From: Bacteroidaceae bacterium
Lineage (GTDB): Bacteria; Bacteroidota; Bacteroidia; Bacteroidales; Bacteroidaceae
Direction of reading: 5' to 3'
Length of the DNA: 6,240 nucleotides
Assembly: GCA_024695315.1 (NCBI GenBank)
Contig: JAILIJ010000353.1
Location: 1 to 6,240 of the forward strand
This document shows positions 1 through 6,116 of this stretch, in pieces. Below the pieces are notes generated by a model. It was given only the letters and a program-made list of their open reading frames with translations, did no database searches and was not told the origin of the DNA. Both the position numbers and the translations under genes were made by a program. How positions within the stretch are numbered: position 1 is the stretch's first letter; each line of letters begins with the position of its first letter.

Positions 1-135
1 CACATATAGAGATTAGCAATCCTGTGTCAACAAAAGAATTGCGTGATTTTTTGTCTTGTTTTTGCATAAAAAATATATTTTTGATGACAAAATTAACTAA
101 AGTTTATCGAATAAGAAGAATGATAAAGATATTTT

Positions 136-167
136 TTTGATAATACCCCAAATTTGACGTAACTTTG
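136..167 (+). promoter_or_regulatory. Bacteroidota-type promoter for the lipoprotein gene
   Basis: A TTTG at 136-139 is followed, after exactly 20 nt, by TAACTTTG at 160-167. This matches the primary sigma-factor consensus of Bacteroidota (TTTG, 19-21 nt, TAnnTTTG). Transcription would begin near 173-176, leaving a leader of about 70 nt before the ATG at 245. The rest of 1-135 is AT-rich and I see no coding sequence in it. Confidence 0.75.
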
Positions 168-174
168 CGCCGTT

Positions 175-205
175 AAAGGTATTCCCACATCGTGGATTTC
201 CCTTT
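175..205 (+). other. Possible 5'-end hairpin in the leader of the lipoprotein mRNA
   Basis: CCAC (185-188) and GTGG (192-195) form a short stem around a 3-nt loop. AAAGG (175-179) and CCTTT (201-205) can close it across a mostly unpaired 5x5 internal loop. It would lie almost at the predicted transcript start. The pairing is short and could be chance; a role in mRNA stability is only a guess, and it resembles no riboswitch I know. Confidence 0.25.
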
Positions 206-244
206 TATACATTTAGGATAAAGATTTCGTATCACACCGACTCA

Positions 245-1003
245 ATGAATAGAAAATTAGCATTATATCTCTCTTCTTCTCTTTTTTTTATCACACTCAA
301 CAGTTGCCACAATAGCACAACATGGGAAGGAGTGGATTTTATACGTTTACAAGATAGTATCAAAAGTCCATACGACATATCCATTGACATGGAATTTGCT
401 AATGGTAAAAATGAGGACTACAAATTAGTAGCCAACACCATAAACGCAACATTACAAGATGCCTTCTTGGAAAAAGTTGACACCAACAACATTTCTACAT
501 CCATTAAGGAGTATATTGATAATCTATGTAATACATACAAACAAGAAGATTCAGAATTTCATCTTGAAAGGTATAACCATCTGAAAGGACGTTTCGAATT
601 TGGAATTAGCGGAATAGTAAATTATGTACTAACAGAAGATTATTATGGTGGAGGCGCACACCCAACAAACACCACAACTATCTTATGTTTTAACACAGAA
701 ACCGGAGATCAAATCACAACCGATGAACTGATAGTTGATAGCTGCAGACAAAAGATGAAAGACCTGCTGACTTCACGACTTATGCAGTATCACGGAGTAA
801 GTACTCTTGACTCCCTTCAGGCTATGGGCTATCTTGACATGAGCGACATGTTCATCAGCGAGAACTTCATGTTGGGCGAAGATTCCGTAAGTTTCTTGTA
901 TAATCCTTATGACATTGCGCCATACGCATTAGGAAACAGTACAATAAGTTTCAGCTATGACGAGCTTAAAGATATAATTACTTTCGGAAATAATAACAAA
1001 TAA
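245..1003 (+). CDS. DUF3298 (RsiV-like) lipoprotein
   Basis: A predicted lipoprotein of 252 residues. The N-terminus has a basic start (NRK), a hydrophobic segment and a lipobox LNSC, so Cys21 would be lipidated after signal peptidase II cleavage and the protein held at the cell envelope. The rest matches the DUF4163/DUF3298 pattern of RsiV-like proteins: an extended first domain (about 40-130), then a YYGGGAHP motif at 133-140, and a C-terminal stretch with YNPYDIAPYA (219-228), a hallmark of the DUF3298 fold. In Bacillus RsiV this fold is the extracellular part of an anti-sigma factor that binds lysozyme. Here there is no cytoplasmic anti-sigma domain and no adjacent sigma-factor gene, so that role should not be transferred; the function is unknown. 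The gene stands alone, with its own promoter and a terminator just downstream. The ATG is the only start that gives a complete signal peptide. Confidence 0.85.
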   Translation: MNRKLALYLSSSLFFITLNSCHNSTTWEGVDFIRLQDSIKSPYDISIDMEFANGKNEDYKLVANTINATLQDAFLEKVDTNNISTSIKEYIDNLCNTYKQEDSEFHLERYNHLKGRFEFGISGIVNYVLTEDYYGGGAHPTNTTTILCFNTETGDQITTDELIVDSCRQKMKDLLTSRLMQYHGVSTLDSLQAMGYLDMSDMFISENFMLGEDSVSFLYNPYDIAPYALGNSTISFSYDELKDIITFGNNNK

Positions 1004-1010
1004 TAAATGC

Positions 1011-1053
1011 AACGGATTGGCACAGTTATCATCACCAATCCGTTATTTTTATT
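1011..1053 (+). terminator. Intrinsic terminator after the lipoprotein gene
   Basis: AACGGATTGG (1011-1020) pairs perfectly with CCAATCCGTT (1035-1044) around a 14-nt loop, and a T-rich run (TTATTTTTATTTT) follows. It starts 8 nt after the lipoprotein stop codon. It lies between convergent genes: the pectate lyase on the other strand stops at 1049, so the same stem could also help end that transcript, though the minus-strand T-run is less regular. Confidence 0.8.
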
Positions 1054-2059
1054 TTACCTTTATATTTATTATCTTCTTAGGGCTATCTCCTAGCCATGAA
1101 TATCCGTTACGTCTTTCGTAGCCGATGTCTTCTATATGCTTTTTCGGGATTCCATCCCTATCACAAAACATAGGTTCTTCATTTTCCAGGTCATAATATC
1201 TTGCCCATAACAACGGAGCACCTACTTTATGAACCAATCGCTTGTCCGTCTTGCCCTCGTCATTCACATAAGTTTCCAAAACCATATCCACAATAGCGTG
1301 ATCTTTCATCCATTGTATTGCGCCTTCGATAGCTGCCTTTACCCTATCAGATGGATTCTTTATCTCAGAAAGGAGGCGAACAATTTCTACCGACTCACCA
1401 TGTGCCGTATAGCTTGGCAACTCATACGCTCGCGCCTTAGCTGGCATAAGAGTATTTTCATCGTGCTGCTGACACCAAACAGTAAGTTTTCCATTCTTTT
1501 GTATCTGACAATTCAAGATGCACTTCACTCCCTTATCAAACGCCGTCAGCGCTTTTTTTCGCAAGGACTTTGAAATATGCATTTCCCCATATACTCCTTT
1601 TCCCTCGCCAATGTCACGAATCATCCTCATGACACCAATCATAGCATTATCATTAAATGTTATGTGTGCAGAATAAGGAGCTGCTGCTCGTGCTGGATAA
1701 AACTGTGGCCATCCTCCATTATCATACTGCATCTCCAAAAGATATTTTAATCCTTTAATGAAAGATTCCCGATAGCGTTTATCTCCATATTTTTTATAGG
1801 AATTTGCCAGAACTCTCATCTCGGATGTAGTAGCCCCATTATCAATAGTAGAACCGACTCCAGTTTCCCTACATTGCCTCATGTATTCCTGATTAGGTCC
1901 TTCAAGCCATCTCTGATTCTTTGGCCATCCACCAGAATGCATTTGGTACTTAACTATAGAGTCAGCCAACTCCTTCGTTTGAGCATAAAGTCCTATCGAC
2001 GACGAACAGCATAAACATGAAAGAACGCAGAATCGTAAAAAACTCATGTTACTCTTCAT
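1049..2059 (-). CDS. pelA: Secreted pectate lyase, polysaccharide lyase family 10
   Basis: A probable pectate lyase that cleaves polygalacturonate (pectin backbone) by calcium-dependent beta-elimination outside the cytoplasm. Numbered from my chosen start, PL10-type motifs are GGWPKN (43-48), DNGATTSEM (73-81), GGWPQFYP (115-122), ITFNDNAM (133-140), VWCQQHD (194-200) and ARAYELPS (209-216). These aspartates and arginines are the likely calcium-binding and catalytic residues, but I have not mapped them to a structure. At 336 residues it is a single catalytic domain with no binding module. The signal peptide ends at a likely LYA/QT cleavage site; VLSC could alternatively be a weak lipobox. The ATG at 2059 lies 1 nt after the deaminase stop and gives a normal basic signal peptide. 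A start at 2080 would overlap the deaminase and add MIRWNIE; a start at 2047 is also possible. It is the last gene of the three-gene minus-strand unit, with no SusC/SusD genes in view. Confidence 0.9.
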   Translation of the reverse strand: MKSNMSFLRFCVLSCLCCSSSIGLYAQTKELADSIVKYQMHSGGWPKNQRWLEGPNQEYMRQCRETGVGSTIDNGATTSEMRVLANSYKKYGDKRYRESFIKGLKYLLEMQYDNGGWPQFYPARAAAPYSAHITFNDNAMIGVMRMIRDIGEGKGVYGEMHISKSLRKKALTAFDKGVKCILNCQIQKNGKLTVWCQQHDENTLMPAKARAYELPSYTAHGESVEIVRLLSEIKNPSDRVKAAIEGAIQWMKDHAIVDMVLETYVNDEGKTDKRLVHKVGAPLLWARYYDLENEEPMFCDRDGIPKKHIEDIGYERRNGYSWLGDSPKKIINIKVK

Positions 2060-2060
2060 C

Positions 2061-2525
2061 TCAATATTCCACCTTATCAACTTTTTCCATCCACGCCTTG
2101 AATGCCGTCATAGCCTGTTCTCTCATCAGCATTCTAGTCGGAATAGATCGCATTCCAGCAGGAAGTGCGATTTCTTCATATATAAACTTATCTCCAAAAT
2201 TTATTGATTCGGCATCCTCTTTAGTATTACCGTAGTATATTTTGCTAATGCCAGCCCAGTAAATAGCAGCAAGACACATAGGGCAAGGCTCACATGAGGT
2301 ATAAATCGAACATCCTCTTAATCTGAAATCGCCCAAAGCTTTACAAGCAGCTCTAATAGCACTCACCTCGGCATGAGCCGTTGGGTCATTATTTGCTGTT
2401 ACACGATTTACTCCTGTTGCCAGCACTTCTCCATCTTTTACAATAACAGCCCCAAAAGGGCCTCCACCGTTTTGCACATTTTCAATAGACAAATCGATGG
2501 CCATCTGCATAAACTTATCATCCAT
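2061..2525 (-). CDS. guaD: Guanine deaminase-like nucleoside deaminase (CDA fold)
   Basis: A zinc-dependent cytidine-deaminase-fold enzyme, most likely guanine deaminase (guanine to xanthine and ammonia), cytoplasmic, in purine salvage and breakdown. The signature is complete: HAE at 51-53 (His51 zinc ligand, Glu53 proton shuttle) and PCPMC at 80-84 (Cys81 and Cys84 zinc ligands). The surrounding GGGPFGAVIVKDG, NDPTAHAE, YTSCEPCPMCL and AIYWA segments, the FIYEEI stretch and the final EY closely follow the remembered sequence of Bacillus subtilis GuaD. The length is also nearly the same, 154 residues against about 156. GuaD C-terminal segments are swapped between dimer subunits, and this protein has the matching C-terminal region. 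Close relatives act on other substrates (guanosine, ammeline, tRNA adenosine), so the substrate is inferred. It starts 15 nt after the upstream gene and ends 1 nt before the pectate lyase ATG. Confidence 0.85.
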   Translation of the reverse strand: MDDKFMQMAIDLSIENVQNGGGPFGAVIVKDGEVLATGVNRVTANNDPTAHAEVSAIRAACKALGDFRLRGCSIYTSCEPCPMCLAAIYWAGISKIYYGNTKEDAESINFGDKFIYEEIALPAGMRSIPTRMLMREQAMTAFKAWMEKVDKVEY

Positions 2526-2540
2526 AGTTATTGATTTATC

Positions 2541-2912
2541 TTATTCTTTGTTATTATAATATTCATTCCATTGTTTGAGTGTCTCCTGCCAGTCTTCCTC
2601 CACAATTCCCATCTCCTCATTTTGAGCTTTTTTCGCTTCGAGATCCTTTTGCTTATCTCTTTCGCGCTTAGCCTTCATATCCGCAATTGTGGCATCATCA
2701 AGAATTTTAATAGCCCCACGCCTTATAGCCTCTTGAAGCTGTTCGTATCCAAACGCCTTGCCTTGTTCTCCGAAATCACTAATATTGAATTCAAAATTAA
2801 CGCGCAACTGATGTCGGATTTCTTTTTGCTGGAATCGTGTGCCGGAGCACTTCTTTTTCAACAGCATTCCAATAATATCTATCTCATGCTGTGAATATTT
2901 GTTTCTGCCCAC
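2541..2912 (-). CDS. Conserved small protein of unknown function
   Basis: I do not recognise a named family. The 123-residue protein resembles conserved hypothetical proteins I associate with Bacteroidales. It is soluble, with no signal peptide or membrane segment. Residues 1-72 look like a compact helical domain with basic patches (RNKYSQHE at the start, RHQLRVNFEF at 33-42, GKAFGYEQLQEAIRRGAI at 51-68). Residues 74-100 form a highly charged, Lys/Arg/Glu-rich helix, and a Trp-containing acidic tail (EEDWQETLKQWNEYY) follows. A nucleic-acid-binding or protein-scaffold role could fit this layout, but nothing proves it. The start is a GTG at 2912: an in-frame TAA lies two codons upstream, so the only other option is Met16, which would lose the well-formed N-terminus. 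It is first in the minus-strand unit, 15 nt before the deaminase. Confidence 0.75.
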   Translation of the reverse strand: MGRNKYSQHEIDIIGMLLKKKCSGTRFQQKEIRHQLRVNFEFNISDFGEQGKAFGYEQLQEAIRRGAIKILDDATIADMKAKRERDKQKDLEAKKAQNEEMGIVEEDWQETLKQWNEYYNNKE

Positions 2913-2975
2913 ACTTTAGAATTTTAAGAATTACACTAAAATAGTCATTATAGACCATCATATTAATTAAACATA

Positions 2976-2983
2976 CAAATTTA
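2976..2983 (-). promoter_or_regulatory. Candidate -7 box for the minus-strand three-gene unit
   Basis: On the minus strand this reads TAAATTTG, a match to TAnnTTTG. It would start transcripts near 2970, about 55-60 nt before the GTG at 2912. No TTTG or TTG stands at the expected distance upstream (about 3003-3007), so this is a half-supported site in AT-rich DNA. Confidence 0.4.
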
Positions 2984-3025
2984 CATAATTTTTTCGGAAT
3001 CGTAAGCATAAAAGAGCAATTAAAA

Positions 3026-3056
3026 TTGTGAGAAATTGAAAATAAATGTAACTTTG
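3026..3056 (+). promoter_or_regulatory. Bacteroidota-type promoter for the kinase pair
   Basis: TTG at 3026-3028, a 20-nt spacer, and TAACTTTG at 3049-3056. The -7 octamer is identical to the one at 160-167. Transcription would start near 3062-3065, giving a leader of about 78 nt before the GTG start at 3142. Confidence 0.75.
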
Positions 3057-3141
3057 CATAACAGACGGAGGTGGCAAGCATTATTTTCAAGCCCAAACAC
3101 CCAATTCTAAACTATTATCACTCTTAAACACATCGACAAAC

Positions 3142-3759
3142 GTGTATATAGCAATAGCAGGAAATATAGGTAGTGGAAAAACTACACTCACCAATATGCT
3201 GGCTAAGCACTATGATTGGCAAGCAAAAATGGAGCCAGTCGTAGACAATCCATACCTAGAAGATTTCTACAAAGACATAAAGCGATGGTCGTTTGCTATG
3301 GAAGTATATTTTCTAAAGCAAAGATTCAAAGACATGCTTGACATATCCCAGTCCAGCAAAACTATCGTCATAGACAGAAGCATTTTTGAAGGAGTCCATG
3401 TTTTTACCAAAGGCAATCATGAGATGGGCAACCTTTCTGACAGAGATTTCCAAACCTACATGGACCTTTTCGAGCAAATGGTTTCCATGTTAGAAATGCC
3501 TCGTCTTATGATATATCTAAAATCGTCCGTACCTCATCTTATACACAATATTCAAAAAAGAGGTCGTACATATGAGCAATCCATGCAAATAGACTATCTG
3601 AAAGGGCTCAATCAGAGATATGAGGACTTCATAAAAAATCACTATAAAGGCGAGGTTCTCGTAATTGATGTTGACGATTTAGACTTTGAGCATTCTACGG
3701 AGGATTTCGCTTCGATTATTAGTAAAATAAACGAAAGACTGACGCCTCGTTTTTTATAA
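3142..3759 (+). CDS. Deoxynucleoside kinase (first of a tandem pair)
   Basis: A cytoplasmic salvage enzyme that transfers a phosphate from ATP to the 5' hydroxyl of a deoxynucleoside. It belongs to the dCK/dGK/Dm-dNK family and to the bacterial dAK/dGK branch. Visible motifs are the P-loop GNIGSGKTT (7-15), Glu31 in EPV, the WSF helix (49-51), the DRS motif Asp78-Arg79-Ser80 with its catalytic acidic residue, and the LID QKRGR (138-142). The length of 205 residues is normal for the bacterial branch. Compared with its neighbour it carries Glu54 where family members have a base-binding Gln, and Gly84 where dCK/dGK have a base-binding Asp, so its preferred base may differ. The start is GTG; there is no in-frame ATG in the leader, and the position aligns with Met1 of the paralog. 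It is co-transcribed with the next gene, 40 nt downstream. Confidence 0.88.
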   Translation: MYIAIAGNIGSGKTTLTNMLAKHYDWQAKMEPVVDNPYLEDFYKDIKRWSFAMEVYFLKQRFKDMLDISQSSKTIVIDRSIFEGVHVFTKGNHEMGNLSDRDFQTYMDLFEQMVSMLEMPRLMIYLKSSVPHLIHNIQKRGRTYEQSMQIDYLKGLNQRYEDFIKNHYKGEVLVIDVDDLDFEHSTEDFASIISKINERLTPRFL

Positions 3760-3799
3760 GAATAAACCTAAGGTCATTACCCAAAAATTAAAATATCAC

Positions 3800-4420
3800 A
3801 TGCATATAGCTATAGCCGGAAATATTGGTTGCGGCAAAACCACTTTAACTAAAATGCTTGCAAAACGCTACGGATGGACTCCGCGTTTTGAGCCTGTAGA
3901 CAATAATCCATATTTAGCGGATTACTATGCCGACATGCCACGTTGGTCATTTAATCTCCAGATCTATTTTCTTTCAAAAAGATTTAAGGAAGTAGTTGAA
4001 ATATCCAAGTCTGACGATAATATAATACAAGACCGTACCATTTTTGAAGACGCATGTATTTTTGCACCCAATCTCCACGATATGGGTATGATGTCAGACC
4101 GAGATTTCGACAACTACTCAGATCTGTTTTCAACCATGATTTCGTTAGTCAAACTTCCCGATCTAATGATATATATCCGTTCTTCTATTCCGAATCTTGT
4201 CGAGCAAATCCAAAAAAGGGGACGCGACTATGAGCAATCTATGCGTATGGACTTTCTTCAGGGCCTAAATGATAAATATGAGAACTGGATAAAGAACTAC
4301 AAGGGAAAGCTAATAATCGTAGAAGGCGACAAATGTAAATTCGAGCAGAATCCAGAAGCCTTCAAGCATATTACCGACCAAATTGACGCCCGTCTGTTTG
4401 GTCTCTTCCCAGAACTATAA
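3800..4420 (+). CDS. Deoxynucleoside kinase (second of a tandem pair), dGK/dAK-like
   Basis: A paralog of the preceding kinase, 206 residues. It aligns without gaps over the first 146 positions, with about 57% identity by hand count. The P-loop is GNIGCGKTT (7-15), Glu31 is conserved, the DRT motif is at 78-80 and the LID QKRGR at 138-142. It keeps the dCK/dGK-type base-contact set: Gln54 and Arg61 in WSFNLQIYFLSKRF, and Asp84 in FED (equivalent to Gln97, Arg104 and Asp133 of human dCK). This suggests a purine deoxynucleoside (dGuo or dAdo) as substrate. In Lactobacillus, tandem dAK and dGK products form a heterodimer; the same arrangement here makes a heterodimer plausible but unproven. The exact nucleoside cannot be read from sequence. 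A large hairpin follows 8 nt after the stop. Confidence 0.88.
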   Translation: MHIAIAGNIGCGKTTLTKMLAKRYGWTPRFEPVDNNPYLADYYADMPRWSFNLQIYFLSKRFKEVVEISKSDDNIIQDRTIFEDACIFAPNLHDMGMMSDRDFDNYSDLFSTMISLVKLPDLMIYIRSSIPNLVEQIQKRGRDYEQSMRMDFLQGLNDKYENWIKNYKGKLIIVEGDKCKFEQNPEAFKHITDQIDARLFGLFPEL

Positions 4421-4428
4421 TCCTATGG

Positions 4429-4488
4429 AGTGACGATAAGTCAAGGGGATGTCTCACTTATGGCGAGATATCCCCTTTTCTCGTCACT
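4429..4488. terminator. Large two-tier hairpin terminator between convergent genes
   Basis: The inner stem is 4443-4455 with 4465-4477, 13 pairs including one G-U wobble, closed by a 9-nt loop. The outer stem is AGTGACGA (4429-4436) with TCGTCACT (4481-4488), 8 perfect pairs. An asymmetric internal loop (6 and 3 nt) separates them. T-rich sequence follows on the plus strand, so it should end the kinase transcript. The outer arm covers the stop codon of the oppositely oriented flavoprotein gene (4484-4486), so it may serve both strands. Confidence 0.8.
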
Positions 4489-5665
4489 TCTTCCTTTTAT
4501 ATTTCCATATTATCTTCCAGAAAGGATCAAGTGTTGCATGTTCAATCTGCGTAAGATAAAAATACGATATGAAACGTCCGTTCCGTGGTGCATGACGAAA
4601 GAAGAAACGCGAAGGTAACTTCATCTCAAGGAGAGACTGATAATAGCGCCCCTTCTTTATTAAACCATGAAGATAAGCCACTTTGTCGATATAAGAATCC
4701 GTGCCCCCATTCACAATACTCTCGCCCGCATATTGTCCACTCTGTAAAGCATAATATATACCCTCACCTGTCAGAGGTTCCACAAGTCCAGCCGCATCCC
4801 CCACAAAGAACACATTATCATTCCATACAGGTCGAGGCATAATGTTTCCAAAAGGTAACATGGCACCTCTAAGAGGATACTTTTCCATATTACGGACTCC
4901 GAGTCGGCTACAGAAATCCAGCATCGTGTGCTGCACATCCGTATTCTCTTGCCAAGGCAATTTCACAAGTCCAATGCACACTTTTTCACCCTTTGCGAAA
5001 GCCCAAGCATAACTTCCTTTGACGATATCAAAATATATATTCACCCCCGTTACATCCACATCATCCTTATCCACATTTATCTCGATACACAAGGCGCTCT
5101 TATCCTTCTTTACAAAAGTCTTATCATAAGCAGCAAGAGCTCGCTCCGTAATACTATTTGCTCCATCAGCAGCAACAAGATGCTCATAAGTAATAGTACG
5201 TCCAGATGCAAGTATAGCTGTCTTCTTGGCAAAATCAATATCCTTTACCGCATCATTATCCAAAAGTATGCCGCCTAGTGACACAAAATTCTTCACAAGC
5301 AAATCATCAAGCACAGGGCGATTAACCAAACTAATTCTGCAATCAGTATAACGAAGTGATGTCGGCTGATTATCCTCCTTCTGTAGGTTACAACTCACCA
5401 AAGGTTGCATTCCCTTATAAAGTGAGAAAACACTCTCCTGCGACATAAGAGATTTGCGCATGACCTCAGTATACACATTCGGTCCTAAAATAGACTTGAG
5501 GCATTCTTGCGACTTATGCGTAAACAATCCAGCACATAATTTCACCCTTGGGAAAGTTGAACGTTCCACAATACAGCAGTCATGTCCGTGTTTCAGCAAC
5601 GTTATTCCACAACTACTACCCGAAGGTCCGCCTCCAATAATAAGTGTATTAAAATGGTATTCCAT
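4484..5665 (-). CDS. Geranylgeranyl reductase-family FAD-dependent oxidoreductase
   Basis: A flavoprotein of 393 residues in the geranylgeranyl reductase family, whose members reduce isoprenoid double bonds in lipids or quinones. The N-terminal Rossmann motif is GGGPSG (11-16), with Glu34 at the end of the second strand for FAD ribose. KLCAG (42-46) corresponds to the K-x-C-G-G segment near the flavin in archaeal enzymes. NRPVLD (115-120) and ADGANS (166-171) are group signatures. YAWAFAK (219-225) followed by Gly232 fits the archaeal YxWxFPK(x6)G substrate-pocket motif, with Pro replaced by Ala. The second FAD motif is VGDAAGLVEPLTGEG (288-302). The tail after 350 is aromatic and very basic, which could favour membrane contact. 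The substrate is unknown; menaquinone side chains or another polyprenyl compound are possible. The start codon overlaps the end of the lrp-family gene by 17 nt, implying coupled translation. Confidence 0.85.
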   Translation of the reverse strand: MEYHFNTLIIGGGPSGSSCGITLLKHGHDCCIVERSTFPRVKLCAGLFTHKSQECLKSILGPNVYTEVMRKSLMSQESVFSLYKGMQPLVSCNLQKEDNQPTSLRYTDCRISLVNRPVLDDLLVKNFVSLGGILLDNDAVKDIDFAKKTAILASGRTITYEHLVAADGANSITERALAAYDKTFVKKDKSALCIEINVDKDDVDVTGVNIYFDIVKGSYAWAFAKGEKVCIGLVKLPWQENTDVQHTMLDFCSRLGVRNMEKYPLRGAMLPFGNIMPRPVWNDNVFFVGDAAGLVEPLTGEGIYYALQSGQYAGESIVNGGTDSYIDKVAYLHGLIKKGRYYQSLLEMKLPSRFFFRHAPRNGRFISYFYLTQIEHATLDPFWKIIWKYKRKK

Positions 5666-6116
5666 AACTTAACTTTAAGGTATCCATAACAAACGTACTA
5701 CGAATATGAGCCACGTACTCAAACTGTCCCAGCTTATCCAGAACAAACTGCTGATATTGCTGCATACTACTCACACAAACCTTCAGCATATAGTCACAAT
5801 CGCCACTAATATTATAACACTCTGTAACCTCGTTCCAGGATGCCAATAGTTCGGCGAAGCGCTGTGCAATATCATGATTAATCTGCTTCATGCTTACAGA
5901 ACAGAACACCACGAAACCACGTCCCAAGCGCTCAGCATCCAAAACGGCTACATAGTTTCTAATAAATCCCATTCGTTCCAGACGACGTTGGCGTTCAAAA
6001 ACAGGCGTTACAGATAGATGTACCTTCTGCGCCAGTTCTTTAGTCGTCAATCGGCAATTCTCCTGCAAAAATTTGAGTATCTTTAGATCAGCCTCATCGA
6101 GTTCGTATGTTGTCAT
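5649..6116 (-). CDS. Lrp/AsnC family transcriptional regulator
   Basis: A DNA-binding regulator of 155 residues with the standard two-domain plan. The winged helix-turn-helix occupies about 5-65 (LDEADLKILKFLQENCRLT, then the recognition helix in SVTPVFERQRRLERMG). The RAM ligand-binding and oligomerisation domain occupies about 67-145, with the characteristic YNISGDCDYMLKV segment (101-113). Family members respond to amino acids or related small molecules and often regulate neighbouring genes. It overlaps maf upstream by 4 nt (ATGA) and the flavoprotein downstream by 17 nt, so it is embedded in one transcript with them. Whether it regulates itself or the reductase is inference. Which effector it senses cannot be told from sequence. 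Confidence 0.93.
   Translation of the reverse strand: MTTYELDEADLKILKFLQENCRLTTKELAQKVHLSVTPVFERQRRLERMGFIRNYVAVLDAERLGRGFVVFCSVSMKQINHDIAQRFAELLASWNEVTECYNISGDCDYMLKVCVSSMQQYQQFVLDKLGQFEYVAHIRSTFVMDTLKLSYGIPF

Noticed and set aside
76..83. TATTTTTG, a match to the -7 consensus upstream of the real promoter
   Set aside because: The nearest TTTG or TTG lies at 22 or 17 nt, outside the usual 19-21 nt spacing, and such matches are expected by chance in this AT-rich stretch.
88..95. CAAAATTA, a minus-strand -7-like box that could serve a gene to the left
   Set aside because: There is no -33 element at the right distance and no minus-strand gene visible at 1-87.
1229..1573. Plus-strand open frame of 114 codons
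   Set aside because: It lies wholly inside the pectate lyase gene on the other strand; its translation is low-complexity and resembles no family.
2017..2235. Plus-strand open frame of 72 codons
   Set aside because: It is antisense to the pectate lyase N-terminus and the deaminase C-terminus, both well supported.
2571..2894. Plus-strand open frame of 107 codons
   Set aside because: It is antisense to the 123-residue gene, whose minus-strand translation has a much more protein-like composition.
2884..3096. Minus-strand open frame of 70 codons upstream of the small unknown gene
   Set aside because: It overlaps that gene's start and both promoter sites, and its translation (Cys/Phe/Leu-rich) looks like AT-rich noncoding DNA.
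3142..4420. Kinase pair as a recent duplication or repeat artefact
   Set aside because: The two genes differ at over 40% of aligned residues and at most silent positions, so the duplication is old and both copies are intact.
4430..4618. Plus-strand open frame of 62 codons after the second kinase
   Set aside because: It runs through the terminator hairpin and then antisense to the flavoprotein C-terminus.
4585..5672. Plus-strand open frames at 4585-4842, 4928-5278 and 5454-5672
   Set aside because: All are antisense to the flavoprotein gene, which carries clear FAD motifs along its whole length.
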